From assembly GCF_003725695.1 (NCBI RefSeq), contig NZ_RJSE01000003.1, positions 692,026-756,025 of the forward strand: DNA of 64,000 bases, read 5' to 3'. The notes under the pieces were generated by a model. That model was not told the DNA's origin. It was given only the letters and a program-made list of their open reading frames with translations, and searched no databases. The position numbers were made by a program, and so were the translations under genes. Origin of the DNA: Nocardioides marmoriginsengisoli. Its GTDB lineage: Bacteria; Actinomycetota; Actinomycetes; Propionibacteriales; Nocardioidaceae. Shown here in pieces: positions 34,151 to 42,264 of the stretch (position 1 is its first letter; each line of letters opens with the position of its first letter).

Positions 34151-34801
34151 CTACTCCAGCGTGGCCCTGAGGATCTCCAACGCCGCGACCGGGCCGCCCT
34201 CGATCGGCTCGGGACGGCCGAGCGGCTCCAGTACCTGGTCGCCGAGACGGTCCCCCCAGAGGACGAAGGAGACGCCGGCGGCGGAGTCGCTGAGCACGGC
34301 CGACTCGTACGCAATGCCCGAGATCCCCGGTTCGGTGACCTGCCGGAAGTAGTTCCCCCACGCACGGGTGCTCGGACGGTCCCGGTCGACGTTGATCGTC
34401 GCGGGCGCGTTCGCTCGTGCACGGTCCGCCTCGGAGAGCAGCGAGAGCAGCGCCACCGGCTGGGTCACCCGGAACCGCTGGATCGCGCGGGTGCTGATCT
34501 CGGTACGCGCGATCACCCGGGCTCCGGACGGCGACTCCGCGGCCAGCGACCTCAGCGTGCCCACGATCGCCGCGGTGCGGTCCAGAGCGCCGTACAGGTA
34601 CGGGTAGCGGTCACCTGGTGTCGGGTCGAACCGGCCGCCGGAGGCGATCGGCGCGACGTCGTAGTTCCAGTCGAGAGGACCGCGATCGCTGCGGGACACG
34701 AACACCCGGTAGAGCGTCGCGCCCGGCTCGATGACGTGGAGGCCCGGGTCGACCAGCGGCCGCTCGTACGCCGGCGGCGGGGGCAGGCGGTCAGTCGCCA
34801 T
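34151..34801 (-). CDS. RES-domain protein (NAD+ phosphorylase toxin-like)
   Basis: Protein of 216 residues. The RES layout is visible: LYRVF with R32, GGRFDP with R57, YPYLYGALDRTAAIVGTL, and the serine block GISGIAYESAV (S167). Active RES toxins such as MbcT degrade NAD+ by phosphorolysis and are paired with an Xre/MbcA antitoxin. Here the glutamate expected in the AxxE part seems replaced (VGTL, near G81), and no Xre gene is adjacent. Its ATG lies 11 bases inside the hydrolase-macrodomain gene, so it is the second gene of a coupled pair. Confidence 0.75.
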   Translation of the reverse strand: MATDRLPPPPAYERPLVDPGLHVIEPGATLYRVFVSRSDRGPLDWNYDVAPIASGGRFDPTPGDRYPYLYGALDRTAAIVGTLRSLAAESPSGARVIARTEISTRAIQRFRVTQPVALLSLLSEADRARANAPATINVDRDRPSTRAWGNYFRQVTEPGISGIAYESAVLSDSAAGVSFVLWGDRLGDQVLEPLGRPEPIEGGPVAALEILRATLE

Positions 34802-36230
34802 GGCCGGCCAGCCCGCTCAACTGCGTGCGGAGGAAGACGGCGTCCTCGAGGCGCTTGGTGATGAAGTGGATGCTCCACGCCGGGTCCTGCGCGAGCTCGT
34901 CCTCGAGCGCCGGCCAGATCCACTTGAAGCTCTCCTGCGGCGACAGGCCCCCACGTCCCGCGCCGAGCAGCGGGAAGCAGACCGAACGAGGGAAGTGGTC
35001 CAACTCCTCGGCGTCCTGCCGTGCCTGCTTCATCGTCGCCCGTACGGCGGCGCTCACCGCGTGCGGGTTGACGGCGTAGTCGTCGGTCTCCAGCACCGGC
35101 TCGGCGATCGCCGCGTGGTAGATCCGGACGGCGGTCGCGGGCTGCAGAGATCCCGCCGACGTCGGAGCGACCGTGCCGGGCAGCACGGTGAGACCGAGCC
35201 GGTGGTGCTCGGTCACCCACGCCGTGATCTCGTCGTGGATCGTGTCGGTGACGATCTCGCCGGACGGGCTCGTCGCCGCGCCGGCCCGCCGCAGCCGTCC
35301 GGACAACGACGGCTTGAAGAACTGGGACATCGCCAGGTAGGTGTTGCTGGACAGCACGATCGCGCCGAGACCGGCGAGCCGCTCGGGCGGGCCCGAGTGC
35401 ACGTGGAAGTCGACCGTCCCGCCGCCGATCGCGATCTGCACCGGAGGATCGGTGTGCAGCCGGTCCTGGAAGTGCTGCTCGGTGGAGGTCGCGAGGTTGG
35501 TGAACCCGACGACGGGAGGCTCCGGGATCGGCGCCTTGCTCGCTTCGATCAACCGCGTCTTGAGTGCCACGAAGGAGTCGTCGCTCGCGGACGTCGGCCG
35601 GATGATCGTCTTGTGGTCACCGGGGAGCGTGGTCGTCTGGGGCCACATCCCCTTGGCCGAGACCGCTCGCACGATGTTGTCCTCCATCGCGACGTGAGCC
35701 CGTACGTCGATGGGGCAGGTCGACGGGGTCAGATCGGTCGCCATCAGCACCCCGCGCATGATCCGCGCCTGGGCGGCCGCAACCGTGTCGGTGAGCGGTC
35801 TCAGATCCCGCTCCTGCGCGTGGGCCGGGAAGAACCCGCCCTTGCGCAGGGTCAGGAACGCCTCGGACCCGTTGTTCGGCGTCGCGAACATGAGGAAGGC
35901 GCGGACGCGCGCGAGCTCCTCGGCCCGTCCTTCGTCGAGCAGCCGCGCGAGGTAGCGCTGGATGATCAGCCCACCCTGGCTGTGGCCGACCAGGATCACC
36001 CGGGTGGCATCGAGGGACAGGAGCTTGTTGTCCAACCACTCAGCCAGATCGTTGAAATCGGGGATCCGGCGCGTCGGGTTCAGGCGGAACTTCGGGGACG
36101 GGTAGTCGACCGCCAGGCAGTCGACGATGTCCGCCAGTTCGGGATCGCTCCGCACCAGGTCGATCATCGGGGCCCACGCACGCGCCGACGAGAAGATCCC
36201 GTGCACGAACACGACGGATGCTTCAGGCAT
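34791..36230 (-). CDS. Alpha/beta hydrolase fused to a macrodomain-like region
   Basis: Protein of 479 residues, start ATG with GGAGG five bases upstream. The N-terminal half (about 1-255) is an alpha/beta hydrolase: VVFVHGIFSS and nucleophile S84 in GHSQGGLII. The C-terminal half (about 285-460) resembles a macrodomain: VQIAIGGGTVDFHVH, GAIVLSSNTYLAM, RIYHAA and PLLGAGRGGLSPQES, the usual ADP-ribose-binding loops. No signal peptide, so it is cytoplasmic. It overlaps the RES gene. An ester-bond hydrolase tied to ADP-ribose binding beside an NAD+-phosphorylase-like protein suggests one NAD+/ADP-ribose pathway. Confidence 0.8.
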   Translation of the reverse strand: MPEASVVFVHGIFSSARAWAPMIDLVRSDPELADIVDCLAVDYPSPKFRLNPTRRIPDFNDLAEWLDNKLLSLDATRVILVGHSQGGLIIQRYLARLLDEGRAEELARVRAFLMFATPNNGSEAFLTLRKGGFFPAHAQERDLRPLTDTVAAAQARIMRGVLMATDLTPSTCPIDVRAHVAMEDNIVRAVSAKGMWPQTTTLPGDHKTIIRPTSASDDSFVALKTRLIEASKAPIPEPPVVGFTNLATSTEQHFQDRLHTDPPVQIAIGGGTVDFHVHSGPPERLAGLGAIVLSSNTYLAMSQFFKPSLSGRLRRAGAATSPSGEIVTDTIHDEITAWVTEHHRLGLTVLPGTVAPTSAGSLQPATAVRIYHAAIAEPVLETDDYAVNPHAVSAAVRATMKQARQDAEELDHFPRSVCFPLLGAGRGGLSPQESFKWIWPALEDELAQDPAWSIHFITKRLEDAVFLRTQLSGLAGHGD

Positions 36231-36315
36231 TCAATCCTCCACGGGTGACTCCCGGACGGATCCTAGTGGCTGGCCCGCGGCGCGGGACTAGACCTGGACA
36301 GGTCGTCGGCGCTGG

Positions 36316-36711
36316 TCAGACCCGGTCGGCCAGGCGCCGTACGAACTTGAGACCCGACCAGATCTCGTCGATCGCGCAGACCTTCACGTCCACCACTCCG
36401 GCCGCGAGGCCGAGCTCGCGGACCTGGTTCTCGTCGAGGTCAGAGGGGACGCCGAGCTTGGCCGCGGACTTCTTCGGCCAGCAGACCCAGATCATCCCGG
36501 CCTGCTCGGTGTGCTCGATCAGGGTCGGCAGCCGCTTCGCCAGGGTGCTCGGCGCGGTGTGGAAGGTCAGCGTGATCGCGGCCAGCTTCGGCAGCCGGGT
36601 CGTGGTCGGCGCGGCCAGTGCGAACCCGTCCGGCGCGCGATCGAGGTAGACCGTCTGGGCGTCCTTGACGCCGAGCTTGGTCTCCAGCGGGGTGCCTGAG
36701 TAGCCGGCCAT
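36316..36711 (-). CDS. DUF3052 family protein
   Basis: Protein of 131 residues with the DUF3052 look common in actinobacteria: GYSGTPLETKLGVKDAQTV, the hydrophobic core ITLTFHTAPSTLAKRLP, GMIWVCWPKKSAAKLGV, LDENQVRELGLAAGVVDVKVCAIDEIWSGLKFV. Function is unknown. The ATG at 36711 agrees with family starts. It is divergent from the YhhN gene. Confidence 0.85.
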   Translation of the reverse strand: MAGYSGTPLETKLGVKDAQTVYLDRAPDGFALAAPTTTRLPKLAAITLTFHTAPSTLAKRLPTLIEHTEQAGMIWVCWPKKSAAKLGVPSDLDENQVRELGLAAGVVDVKVCAIDEIWSGLKFVRRLADRV

Positions 36712-36734
36712 GAACCGGACGCTACCGAAGGGAC

Positions 36735-36747
36735 TAGATTTCGGCTC
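36735..36747 (+). promoter_or_regulatory. -10 element for a leaderless yhhN-like transcript
   Basis: TAGATT at 36735-36740 is followed by seven bases and the GTG at 36748, without a nearby Shine-Dalgarno sequence. Confidence 0.4.
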
Positions 36748-37440
36748 GTGCCCTCACTCTCCACCTCCCTGAAGCTCAAGCTCGCGTACGTCGGGATCGC
36801 CGCCGTCGACACCTGGCTGTCGGGCTCCGCGAACCCGCGGGCCCACCAGGCCCGGGTCCTGACCAAGCCGCTGCTGATGCCCACCCTCGCCGCTTCCCTG
36901 ATCACCAGCCCGCGGGCCGCGAACTCGCCGCTGCGCACGTCCACCCTGGTCGCGCAGACGGGAGGCTGGGGCGGCGACCTCGCACTGATGGGCGACGGGC
37001 CGTCGAGCTTCCTCGCCGGGAGCGGGTCGTTCGCCGTCGGCCACGCCGCCTACATCAGCGGGTTCCTGGCCAACCGCAGCAAGGAGCGCCGACCGGGCCC
37101 GAAGGCGATCGCCGCGCTCTGGGCCGCCACCTCCCCCGGGATGGCGTTCCAGGCGTCCCGGCTCGACCGGCGCCTCGGCCCCGCGATCGCCGGCTACTCG
37201 GCGACGCTCGCGTCGACCGTCGCCGCGGCCACCCAGCTCGACCCCGCCCTCCCCCGCTCCGCGCGACGTCTGACCCTGGCGGGAGCGGGACTGTTCATGC
37301 TCTCGGACTCGATCCTGGGCACCCGGAAGTTCCTGCTGAAGAACCCGCCGCCGCGGATGGAGTCCGCGGTGATGGCGACGTACACGGCCGCGCAGTTCCT
37401 GCTGAGCGAGGGCGCGGCGCGAGCCGGGAGCCCGGCCTAG
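36748..37440 (+). CDS. YhhN-family membrane protein (lysoplasmalogenase-like)
   Basis: Protein of 230 residues with about seven hydrophobic helices. Family features include RVLTKPLLMPTLAASL, GDLALMG and FAVGHAAYISGFL, with the H and D residues proposed as catalytic in TMEM86/YhhN enzymes, and a late DSILGTRKFLL. Some members hydrolyse the vinyl ether bond of lysoplasmalogen. Activity in bacteria is rarely tested. Its end overlaps the next convergent gene by four bases. Confidence 0.85.
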   Translation: MPSLSTSLKLKLAYVGIAAVDTWLSGSANPRAHQARVLTKPLLMPTLAASLITSPRAANSPLRTSTLVAQTGGWGGDLALMGDGPSSFLAGSGSFAVGHAAYISGFLANRSKERRPGPKAIAALWAATSPGMAFQASRLDRRLGPAIAGYSATLASTVAAATQLDPALPRSARRLTLAGAGLFMLSDSILGTRKFLLKNPPPRMESAVMATYTAAQFLLSEGAARAGSPA

Positions 37441-38333
37441 AGGATCCCGAACGCGTCCCGGAACTGGTCCCGCGTCACGGTGCTGAGCTGCTCGGCCGGC
37501 AACACCAGGGTCCTCAGGTTGGGCAGGAACTCGGCAGCGAGCTCGACAGCGAGCTCCTGAGCCTGAGCCGGCTGCTCCGGTTCTGACATGCCGTAGGCGA
37601 TCACCAGGCACGGTACGGCGTTCGGCCCGAGCCTCTTGACCACTGCGGCCTGGTGGAGGACGGCCCGGCGGATCGTCGTCCGGTAGGACTTCAGGTGCCG
37701 GAGGTACTTCACGTCGATGACGTACTGGAAGCCAGAGCCTTCGGGCCGAGCCAGGACGTCGACGATGTAGTTCTTCTCGAGCCCCTGCACCTCGACGCCG
37801 AGCTCGACGCGGTGGGAGTCCCCCAGCGCATCCCGCGCCAACCCCAGCACGTCGAGCTCCGCCTGCAAGGCCCGAGAAGCCGGCTCCGCCCCCGAGGCAC
37901 CACCGACGGACTCCGGGGAGGCGTCGTCCTGAGCCTGGGCAAGCGCCTCCGCCTCGGCAGCGATCCGGCGCTCCGGCTCGGTGAGCTTGCGGAGCTCCAC
38001 CTCCTGCAGCTCGGCCGCCACCTTGTCGGCCTTGTCCTCGCTCTCCTGCCGCGGGATCCATCCCCGCAACCCGAGGTAGGCCACGATCAGTCCCACCGCA
38101 ATGCCGACGACCAGGAACCACGGCAGCGCGTTGGTCGCGAACTCGAGGAAGCCCTGCTTGTCGCGGATCGTCCGCTGGGCCGACGGCGTCAACCCGGCCA
38201 GCTCCTTGCGGGAGACCATCAAGCCGTCCTGCAACCGCAGGAAGAGACCACCGGCGGACAGAGTCGCCGCAACGATCCCCACACCGAGGGTGGTGAGGTA
38301 CTTGCTCAGGTGGCTCGCATCAGGTGACAACAT
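37437..38333 (-). CDS. Two-helix membrane protein with PD-(D/E)XK-like C-terminal domain
   Basis: Protein of 298 residues. Helices near 14-35 and 68-90 (LPWFLVVGIAVGLIVAYLGL) are followed by a charged coiled-coil-like stretch (about 95-140). The C-terminal domain has YIVDVLARPEGSGFQYVIDVKYL, a D-(x)n-DVK arrangement as in restriction-type nuclease folds, and then an alpha helix with QAAVVKRLG. Membrane-anchored nuclease-like proteins occur in phage defence, but this is unrecognised and the nuclease call is by motif only. It is a single gene. Confidence 0.55.
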   Translation of the reverse strand: MLSPDASHLSKYLTTLGVGIVAATLSAGGLFLRLQDGLMVSRKELAGLTPSAQRTIRDKQGFLEFATNALPWFLVVGIAVGLIVAYLGLRGWIPRQESEDKADKVAAELQEVELRKLTEPERRIAAEAEALAQAQDDASPESVGGASGAEPASRALQAELDVLGLARDALGDSHRVELGVEVQGLEKNYIVDVLARPEGSGFQYVIDVKYLRHLKSYRTTIRRAVLHQAAVVKRLGPNAVPCLVIAYGMSEPEQPAQAQELAVELAAEFLPNLRTLVLPAEQLSTVTRDQFRDAFGIL

Positions 38334-38423
38334 CGGCCCGATTTCGTAGGGGACGGACTGCGCCGCGACGCTATCGGTCGGTGCATCTCTTGAAAAGGGG
38401 CGTCACCCGGCGCCCGGACATGC

Positions 38424-38456
38424 CGAAGGGCGGGACCACGGAGATCCCGCCCTTCG
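38424..38456 (-). terminator. Terminator after the LysM gene
   Basis: CGAAGGGCGGGA (38424-38435) and TCCCGCCCTTCG (38445-38456) pair perfectly over 12 bases with a nine-base loop. It lies about 60 bases past the LysM stop. On the plus strand it is followed by TTTC, so it could act both ways. Confidence 0.7.
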
Positions 38457-38514
38457 TTTCACACAGCCGACGACCCGGGTCGAGGGGGTCTTCGGACGTT
38501 GGGGTGCCCGGCGA

Positions 38515-38877
38515 TCAGCCCTGCGGGATCGCGAGCTTCTGGCCGGCGACCAGGCCGCCACCGGGCAGCGAGTTGAGCTGCTGGATGCGGTGCACCATCT
38601 CGCGGACCTTGCCCGGCTCGGCGAGGTCGCCGGCGATGCCGTAGAGGGTGTCACCGGGCTGGACCTCGATCACGCGGACCGGCTCCGGCGTACCGGAGTC
38701 GAGGGTCGCGGTGGCCAGGCCGCCGAGGCTCACCATCACGACGAGCGCGATGGCGAGGAAGGCGAACAGGAAGACGATGCGTCCGCGCTGCGTGAGCCGG
38801 ACGGTCGCGTTGCGGGTCAGGCGCGGCGTACGCGCGGTGCCCGCAACGAAAGCTGGGGAGATGCTGAGTGTGCTCAT
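38515..38877 (-). CDS. LysM membrane protein, SOS-linked (YneA/DivS-like position)
   Basis: Protein of 120 residues, ATG with AGGAGG upstream. A cytoplasmic basic start is followed by one membrane helix (about 34-56) and a LysM domain (VIEVQPGDTLYGIAGDLAEPGKVREMVHRIQQLN...LVAGQKLAIP). It is divergent from lexA with LexA boxes in the shared region. In Bacillus the divergent neighbour of lexA, yneA, encodes a membrane-LysM protein that blocks division during the SOS response, and DivS plays this role in Corynebacterium. The same role is likely here but is inferred from place and domain. Confidence 0.85.
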   Translation of the reverse strand: MSTLSISPAFVAGTARTPRLTRNATVRLTQRGRIVFLFAFLAIALVVMVSLGGLATATLDSGTPEPVRVIEVQPGDTLYGIAGDLAEPGKVREMVHRIQQLNSLPGGGLVAGQKLAIPQG

Positions 38878-38985
38878 GGTGGTCAACCTCCTGGGGAAGA
38901 TCGGTTCTGTGACCCCTACGTCGTGTGCGGTCTGTCTATCCAGGACCCCCGACACATCCGGCCGGTTCCTCGATCAGACGTTCGA

Positions 38986-39001
38986 TCGAACACATGTACG
39001 A
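38986..39001. promoter_or_regulatory. LexA box 1
   Basis: TCGAACACATGTACGA matches TCGAAC-N4-GTTCGA at 11 of 12 defined bases. It is the box nearest the LysM gene. Confidence 0.75.
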
Positions 39002-39027
39002 AGTTAGATCACCTGTTCGAACATGTC

Positions 39028-39043
39028 AAGAACGTATGTTCGA
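39028..39043. promoter_or_regulatory. LexA box 2 (weaker)
   Basis: AAGAACGTATGTTCGA matches the LexA consensus at 10 of 12 bases, with a perfect right half. Further GTTCGAAC cores lie around it (39016, 39038). Confidence 0.5.
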
Positions 39044-39086
39044 ACACTTCGATTCCACGCTCGGCGCCGAGATGCGACACGCCCGT

Positions 39087-39102
39087 TCGAACATGTGTTT
39101 GA
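39087..39102. promoter_or_regulatory. LexA box 3 at the lexA promoter
   Basis: TCGAACATGTGTTTGA matches 11 of 12 consensus bases. It overlaps a likely -35 (TTGAAG, 39099-39104), 18 bases before a -10 TACCGT (39123-39128), so LexA bound here would block its own gene. Confidence 0.75.
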
Positions 39103-39134
39103 AGTTGACCCGTCTTTGGGTCTACCGTCGACCC
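39099..39134 (+). promoter_or_regulatory. lexA promoter, leaderless
   Basis: TTGAAG (39099-39104), an 18-base spacer, TACCGT (39123-39128) and then six bases to the ATG at 39135. There is no Shine-Dalgarno, so transcription probably starts at or beside the start codon. Confidence 0.5.
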
Positions 39135-39854
39135 ATGGCGACTGACGGCAACAACATCAGCGAGCTTCCCGACGCTCCCCCGGACGCGACCGGGCTGACC
39201 CCGCGGCAGAAGCGCATCCTCGGGTTCCTGCGCGACGAGATCGAGCAGCGCGGCTACCCGCCGAGCATCCGCGAGATCGGCGAGGCCGTCGGCCTGGCCA
39301 GCTCGTCGAGCGTCGCGCACCAGCTCCGGGTGCTCGAGGGCAAGGGGTTCATCAAGCGCGACCCCAACCGCCCGCGCGCTCTCGAAGTGTTCCTGCCCGA
39401 GCTGATGGCCGCCCGCAAGTCGATCTCCAGCGCGGACGACACCGAGCCCGACGTGACCGGCATCGGCGACCTGATGCCGACCGCGATGAACGTGCCGCTC
39501 GTCGGCCGGATCGCGGCCGGTGGACCGATCCTCGCCGAGGAGCAGGTCACCGAGGTCTACCCGCTGCCCAAGGACCTGGTCGGCGACGGCACCCTCTTTA
39601 TGCTCGAGGTCGTCGGTGACTCGATGATCGACGCCGCCATCTGCAACGGCGACTACGTGGTCATCCGCCAGGAGCGGACCGCGAGCAACGGCGACATCGT
39701 GGCCGCGCTGATCGACGGCGAGGCCACCGTGAAGACGTTCAAGCGCAAGGACGGCAACGTCTGGCTGATGCCGCACAACGACGCGTTCGAGCCGATCAAC
39801 GGCAACGACGCCTCGATCCTCGGCATCGTCACGGCGGTCCTGCGCAAGGTCTGA
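39135..39854 (+). CDS. lexA: SOS repressor LexA
   Basis: Repressor of 239 residues. The winged HTH starts [36 protein letters not shown]. The self-cleavage site is A128-G129 in RIAAGGPI, with nucleophile S163 in VGDSMIDA and general base K200 in ATVKTFKR. RecA filaments trigger cleavage. LexA boxes precede both this gene and the divergent LysM gene. Confidence 0.98.
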   Translation: MATDGNNISELPDAPPDATGLTPRQKRILGFLRDEIEQRGYPPSIREIGEAVGLASSSSVAHQLRVLEGKGFIKRDPNRPRALEVFLPELMAARKSISSADDTEPDVTGIGDLMPTAMNVPLVGRIAAGGPILAEEQVTEVYPLPKDLVGDGTLFMLEVVGDSMIDAAICNGDYVVIRQERTASNGDIVAALIDGEATVKTFKRKDGNVWLMPHNDAFEPINGNDASILGIVTAVLRKV

Positions 39855-39928
39855 CCGACAGACAAATACTTTCGCCAATCCGGACATTTCCGGCACAGAG
39901 GCCCCGGCGCTGGGGAACACTTGCTCTC

Positions 39929-42247
39929 ATGAGCAAGAGCGCCGGGGCCCTGGTCGTTCTCAGCCTGTTCGCGGTCGCGCTCTCGCCGGTCCGGCCCGCC
40001 GCCGCGGACCAGGCACCGGGCGACAGCGGGGTCTCGCCCCGGGTCGAGAAGATCCTCGCGGCAGACGACACCGCGCACCTCGACGAGGACGGCTTCCTGT
40101 ACTACGTCGACCCGGCGCCGGAGCCGCCCGCCGGTCTCACCGGGCCGCAGCGCTCCCCCGGCTTCGCCACCAGCGAGGCCGGCCTGGCGATCCCGGTCCT
40201 GAACAGCCGGAGCTCGTCGACGCACACGATCTTCCTCGACTTCGACGGCATCGCGCTGTCCGCCGGCAGTGACTGGACCGTCGGCCCCGGAGACACCATC
40301 GCGGCCGGGAACTACACCGGCTTCACCCTCGACGGCAGCGCGGACTTCAGCCAGGCCGAGGTCGACTTCATCGAGAAGACCTGGCGGATCGTCGCCGAGA
40401 AGTACGCCCCCTTCGACGTGAACGTCACCACGGTCGATCCCGGCCAGGCAGCCCTGACCCGCACCGCCAGCAACGACACGGAGTACGGCGTCCAGGTGGT
40501 CGTCACCAACGATCCGAGTCCGGTCACCCAGATCTGCGGCAACTCCTGCGCCGGCATCGCGTTCGGCGGGCTCTTCGACGGCTGGCTCGACGGAAACCTG
40601 TACAACACCGCCGCCTACACGGTGGCCTGGGTGTTCTCGTCGAAGACCTTCGGCTCGGCACAGATGACGGCGCACACGGCCGCTCACGAGATCGGCCACA
40701 CGCTCGGGCTCGGCCACGACGGCGGTACGGCGAATCCCAACTACTACGCCGGGCACGCGAACTGGATCCCGATCATGGGACTGACCAACCAGAAGGCGGT
40801 CGCGCAGTTCAGCAAGGGCGAGTACGCCGGCGCGACCAACCAGCAGGACGACCTCGCCGAGATCGCGCTCAACGGCGACACCCACACCGCCGGCAGCCTG
40901 CTCCTGGCCGACGACTACGGCAGTGGGAACAGCCCGACCGCGATCGACGCGCTGCCGCCCGATGCACAGAACAACTACGTGATCGACGGGGTGATCAGCG
41001 GCGCGTCCGACGACGACCTGTTCTCGGTGACCCGCACCTGCACCGCGCCGCTGGTGGCGACCGCGACCGGCATCGGATCCGGTCAGAGCCTCGACATCGA
41101 GCTCGACATCCTGAGTGCGGACGGGTCCACGGTGCTCGCCAGCGACGACGAGCCGTCCGGGCAGAACACCTCGCAGCCCGGCGACATCGGCTACCTCCCG
41201 ACCGGCCTCGACGCGTCCGCGACGTACTCGCCGACGACCAGCGGGACGACGTACCGGGTCCGGGTCGAGGGGACCGGCGCCGGAGCCGACCCGAGCGTCG
41301 GCTACTCCGACTACGGCTCGATCGGGCAGTACCACCTGACCGTCAGCGCCTGCCCGGTCGTGGTCGGCACGATCCCCGGCGCCCCGGGCACCGCGACGGC
41401 GGCGCCGAACGCCCGGACGACCACCGGCACGGTGAGCTGGACGGTTCCCGCGAGCAACGGCGGCAGCCCGATCACCGGCTACACCGTCACCGGCCTGCCC
41501 GGCGGGACCAAGACGCTCGGTACGGCGCTGAGCCATCCGGCCACCGGCCTCGTGCCCGGCGAGACCTACACCGTCTCGATCTACGCCCGGAACGCGAACG
41601 GCCTCTCCGCCACCGCGGCCACGACCACGCTCGGGGTCGACACCTGGGTGCCGTCGGTGAAGCCGTCGCTGAGCGTCAGCACCAGCAAGCTGAACGCGAC
41701 GCTGCGGTGGGCCGACGTCAGCGCCGCCGACAACCCGGGGAGGGCCGTGCTGACCGGATGGACGCTCAGCACGAACAACCTGGGCGCCACCCCGGTCACC
41801 CTGCATCCGGCAGCGAGCGCGACCAGTCTCGTACTCAACGGCCTGACCGCCGGCAAGACCTACACGTTCCTGCTCCGGCCGTCGTACCTCGCCGAGGACC
41901 AGGCCGGCCTGCCGAGCCGTTCGCTCACCTTCACGATGCCGAGGAAGCCGTCGGCGCCGCGGATCGGGACGGCGGCCTCGGGGGCGAAGCGGGGCGTCAA
42001 GAACGCGGTCGCCCGCTGGACCGCGACCAGCAACGGCGGATCCCCGATCACCGGCTACCGGGTGATCGCCTCGAAGATCGTCAAGGGCAAGGTGGTCCGG
42101 ACCGCCACGTCGCGCGTCCTGCCCGCCTCGGCGCGCTCGTTCGTCTGGCGGCTGCCGGGCGGGTCGTACAAGTTCCGGGTGGTGGCGTACAACGCCATCG
42201 GCGCCTCCCCCGCATCCGGCTATTCCAGGCTCGTGGTGTCCCGCTGA
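39929..42247 (+). CDS. Secreted zinc metalloprotease with fibronectin type III domains
   Basis: Protein of 772 residues with a Sec signal peptide (LVVLSLFAVALSPVRPAAA). The protease domain has HEIGHTLGLGH (H253, E254, H257, H263) and a Met-turn in WIPIMG, typical of metzincin-like enzymes. A propeptide-like part includes YYVDPAPEP. A PPC-like beta domain (about 340-480) and three FN3 repeats follow. The last FN3 block ends in WRLPGGSYKFRVVAYN. No cell-wall anchor is seen. A similar gene follows directly, so this is a tandem duplication. Confidence 0.88.
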   Translation: MSKSAGALVVLSLFAVALSPVRPAAADQAPGDSGVSPRVEKILAADDTAHLDEDGFLYYVDPAPEPPAGLTGPQRSPGFATSEAGLAIPVLNSRSSSTHTIFLDFDGIALSAGSDWTVGPGDTIAAGNYTGFTLDGSADFSQAEVDFIEKTWRIVAEKYAPFDVNVTTVDPGQAALTRTASNDTEYGVQVVVTNDPSPVTQICGNSCAGIAFGGLFDGWLDGNLYNTAAYTVAWVFSSKTFGSAQMTAHTAAHEIGHTLGLGHDGGTANPNYYAGHANWIPIMGLTNQKAVAQFSKGEYAGATNQQDDLAEIALNGDTHTAGSLLLADDYGSGNSPTAIDALPPDAQNNYVIDGVISGASDDDLFSVTRTCTAPLVATATGIGSGQSLDIELDILSADGSTVLASDDEPSGQNTSQPGDIGYLPTGLDASATYSPTTSGTTYRVRVEGTGAGADPSVGYSDYGSIGQYHLTVSACPVVVGTIPGAPGTATAAPNARTTTGTVSWTVPASNGGSPITGYTVTGLPGGTKTLGTALSHPATGLVPGETYTVSIYARNANGLSATAATTTLGVDTWVPSVKPSLSVSTSKLNATLRWADVSAADNPGRAVLTGWTLSTNNLGATPVTLHPAASATSLVLNGLTAGKTYTFLLRPSYLAEDQAGLPSRSLTFTMPRKPSAPRIGTAASGAKRGVKNAVARWTATSNGGSPITGYRVIASKIVKGKVVRTATSRVLPASARSFVWRLPGGSYKFRVVAYNAIGASPASGYSRLVVSR

Positions 42248-42262
42248 GTGCCACACTCAGCG
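42242..42262. other. Hairpin spanning the stop of one protease and the start of the next
   Basis: CGCTGAGTG, a three-base loop, CACTCAGCG: a perfect nine-base stem containing the TGA (42245-42247) of the first protease and ending two bases before the ATG (42265) of the second. It takes the place where a ribosome site would be. Confidence 0.6.
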
Positions 42263-42264
42263 CC

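Noticed and set aside
34151-34801. Reading the RES gene as a normal RES-Xre toxin-antitoxin pair
   Set aside because: No Xre/DUF2384 gene is adjacent, and the neighbouring overlapping gene is a hydrolase-macrodomain protein.
36754-38121. A 455-codon minus-strand frame
   Set aside because: It is a shadow of YhhN and the 2TM nuclease-like gene. The composition is Gly/Arg-rich noise.
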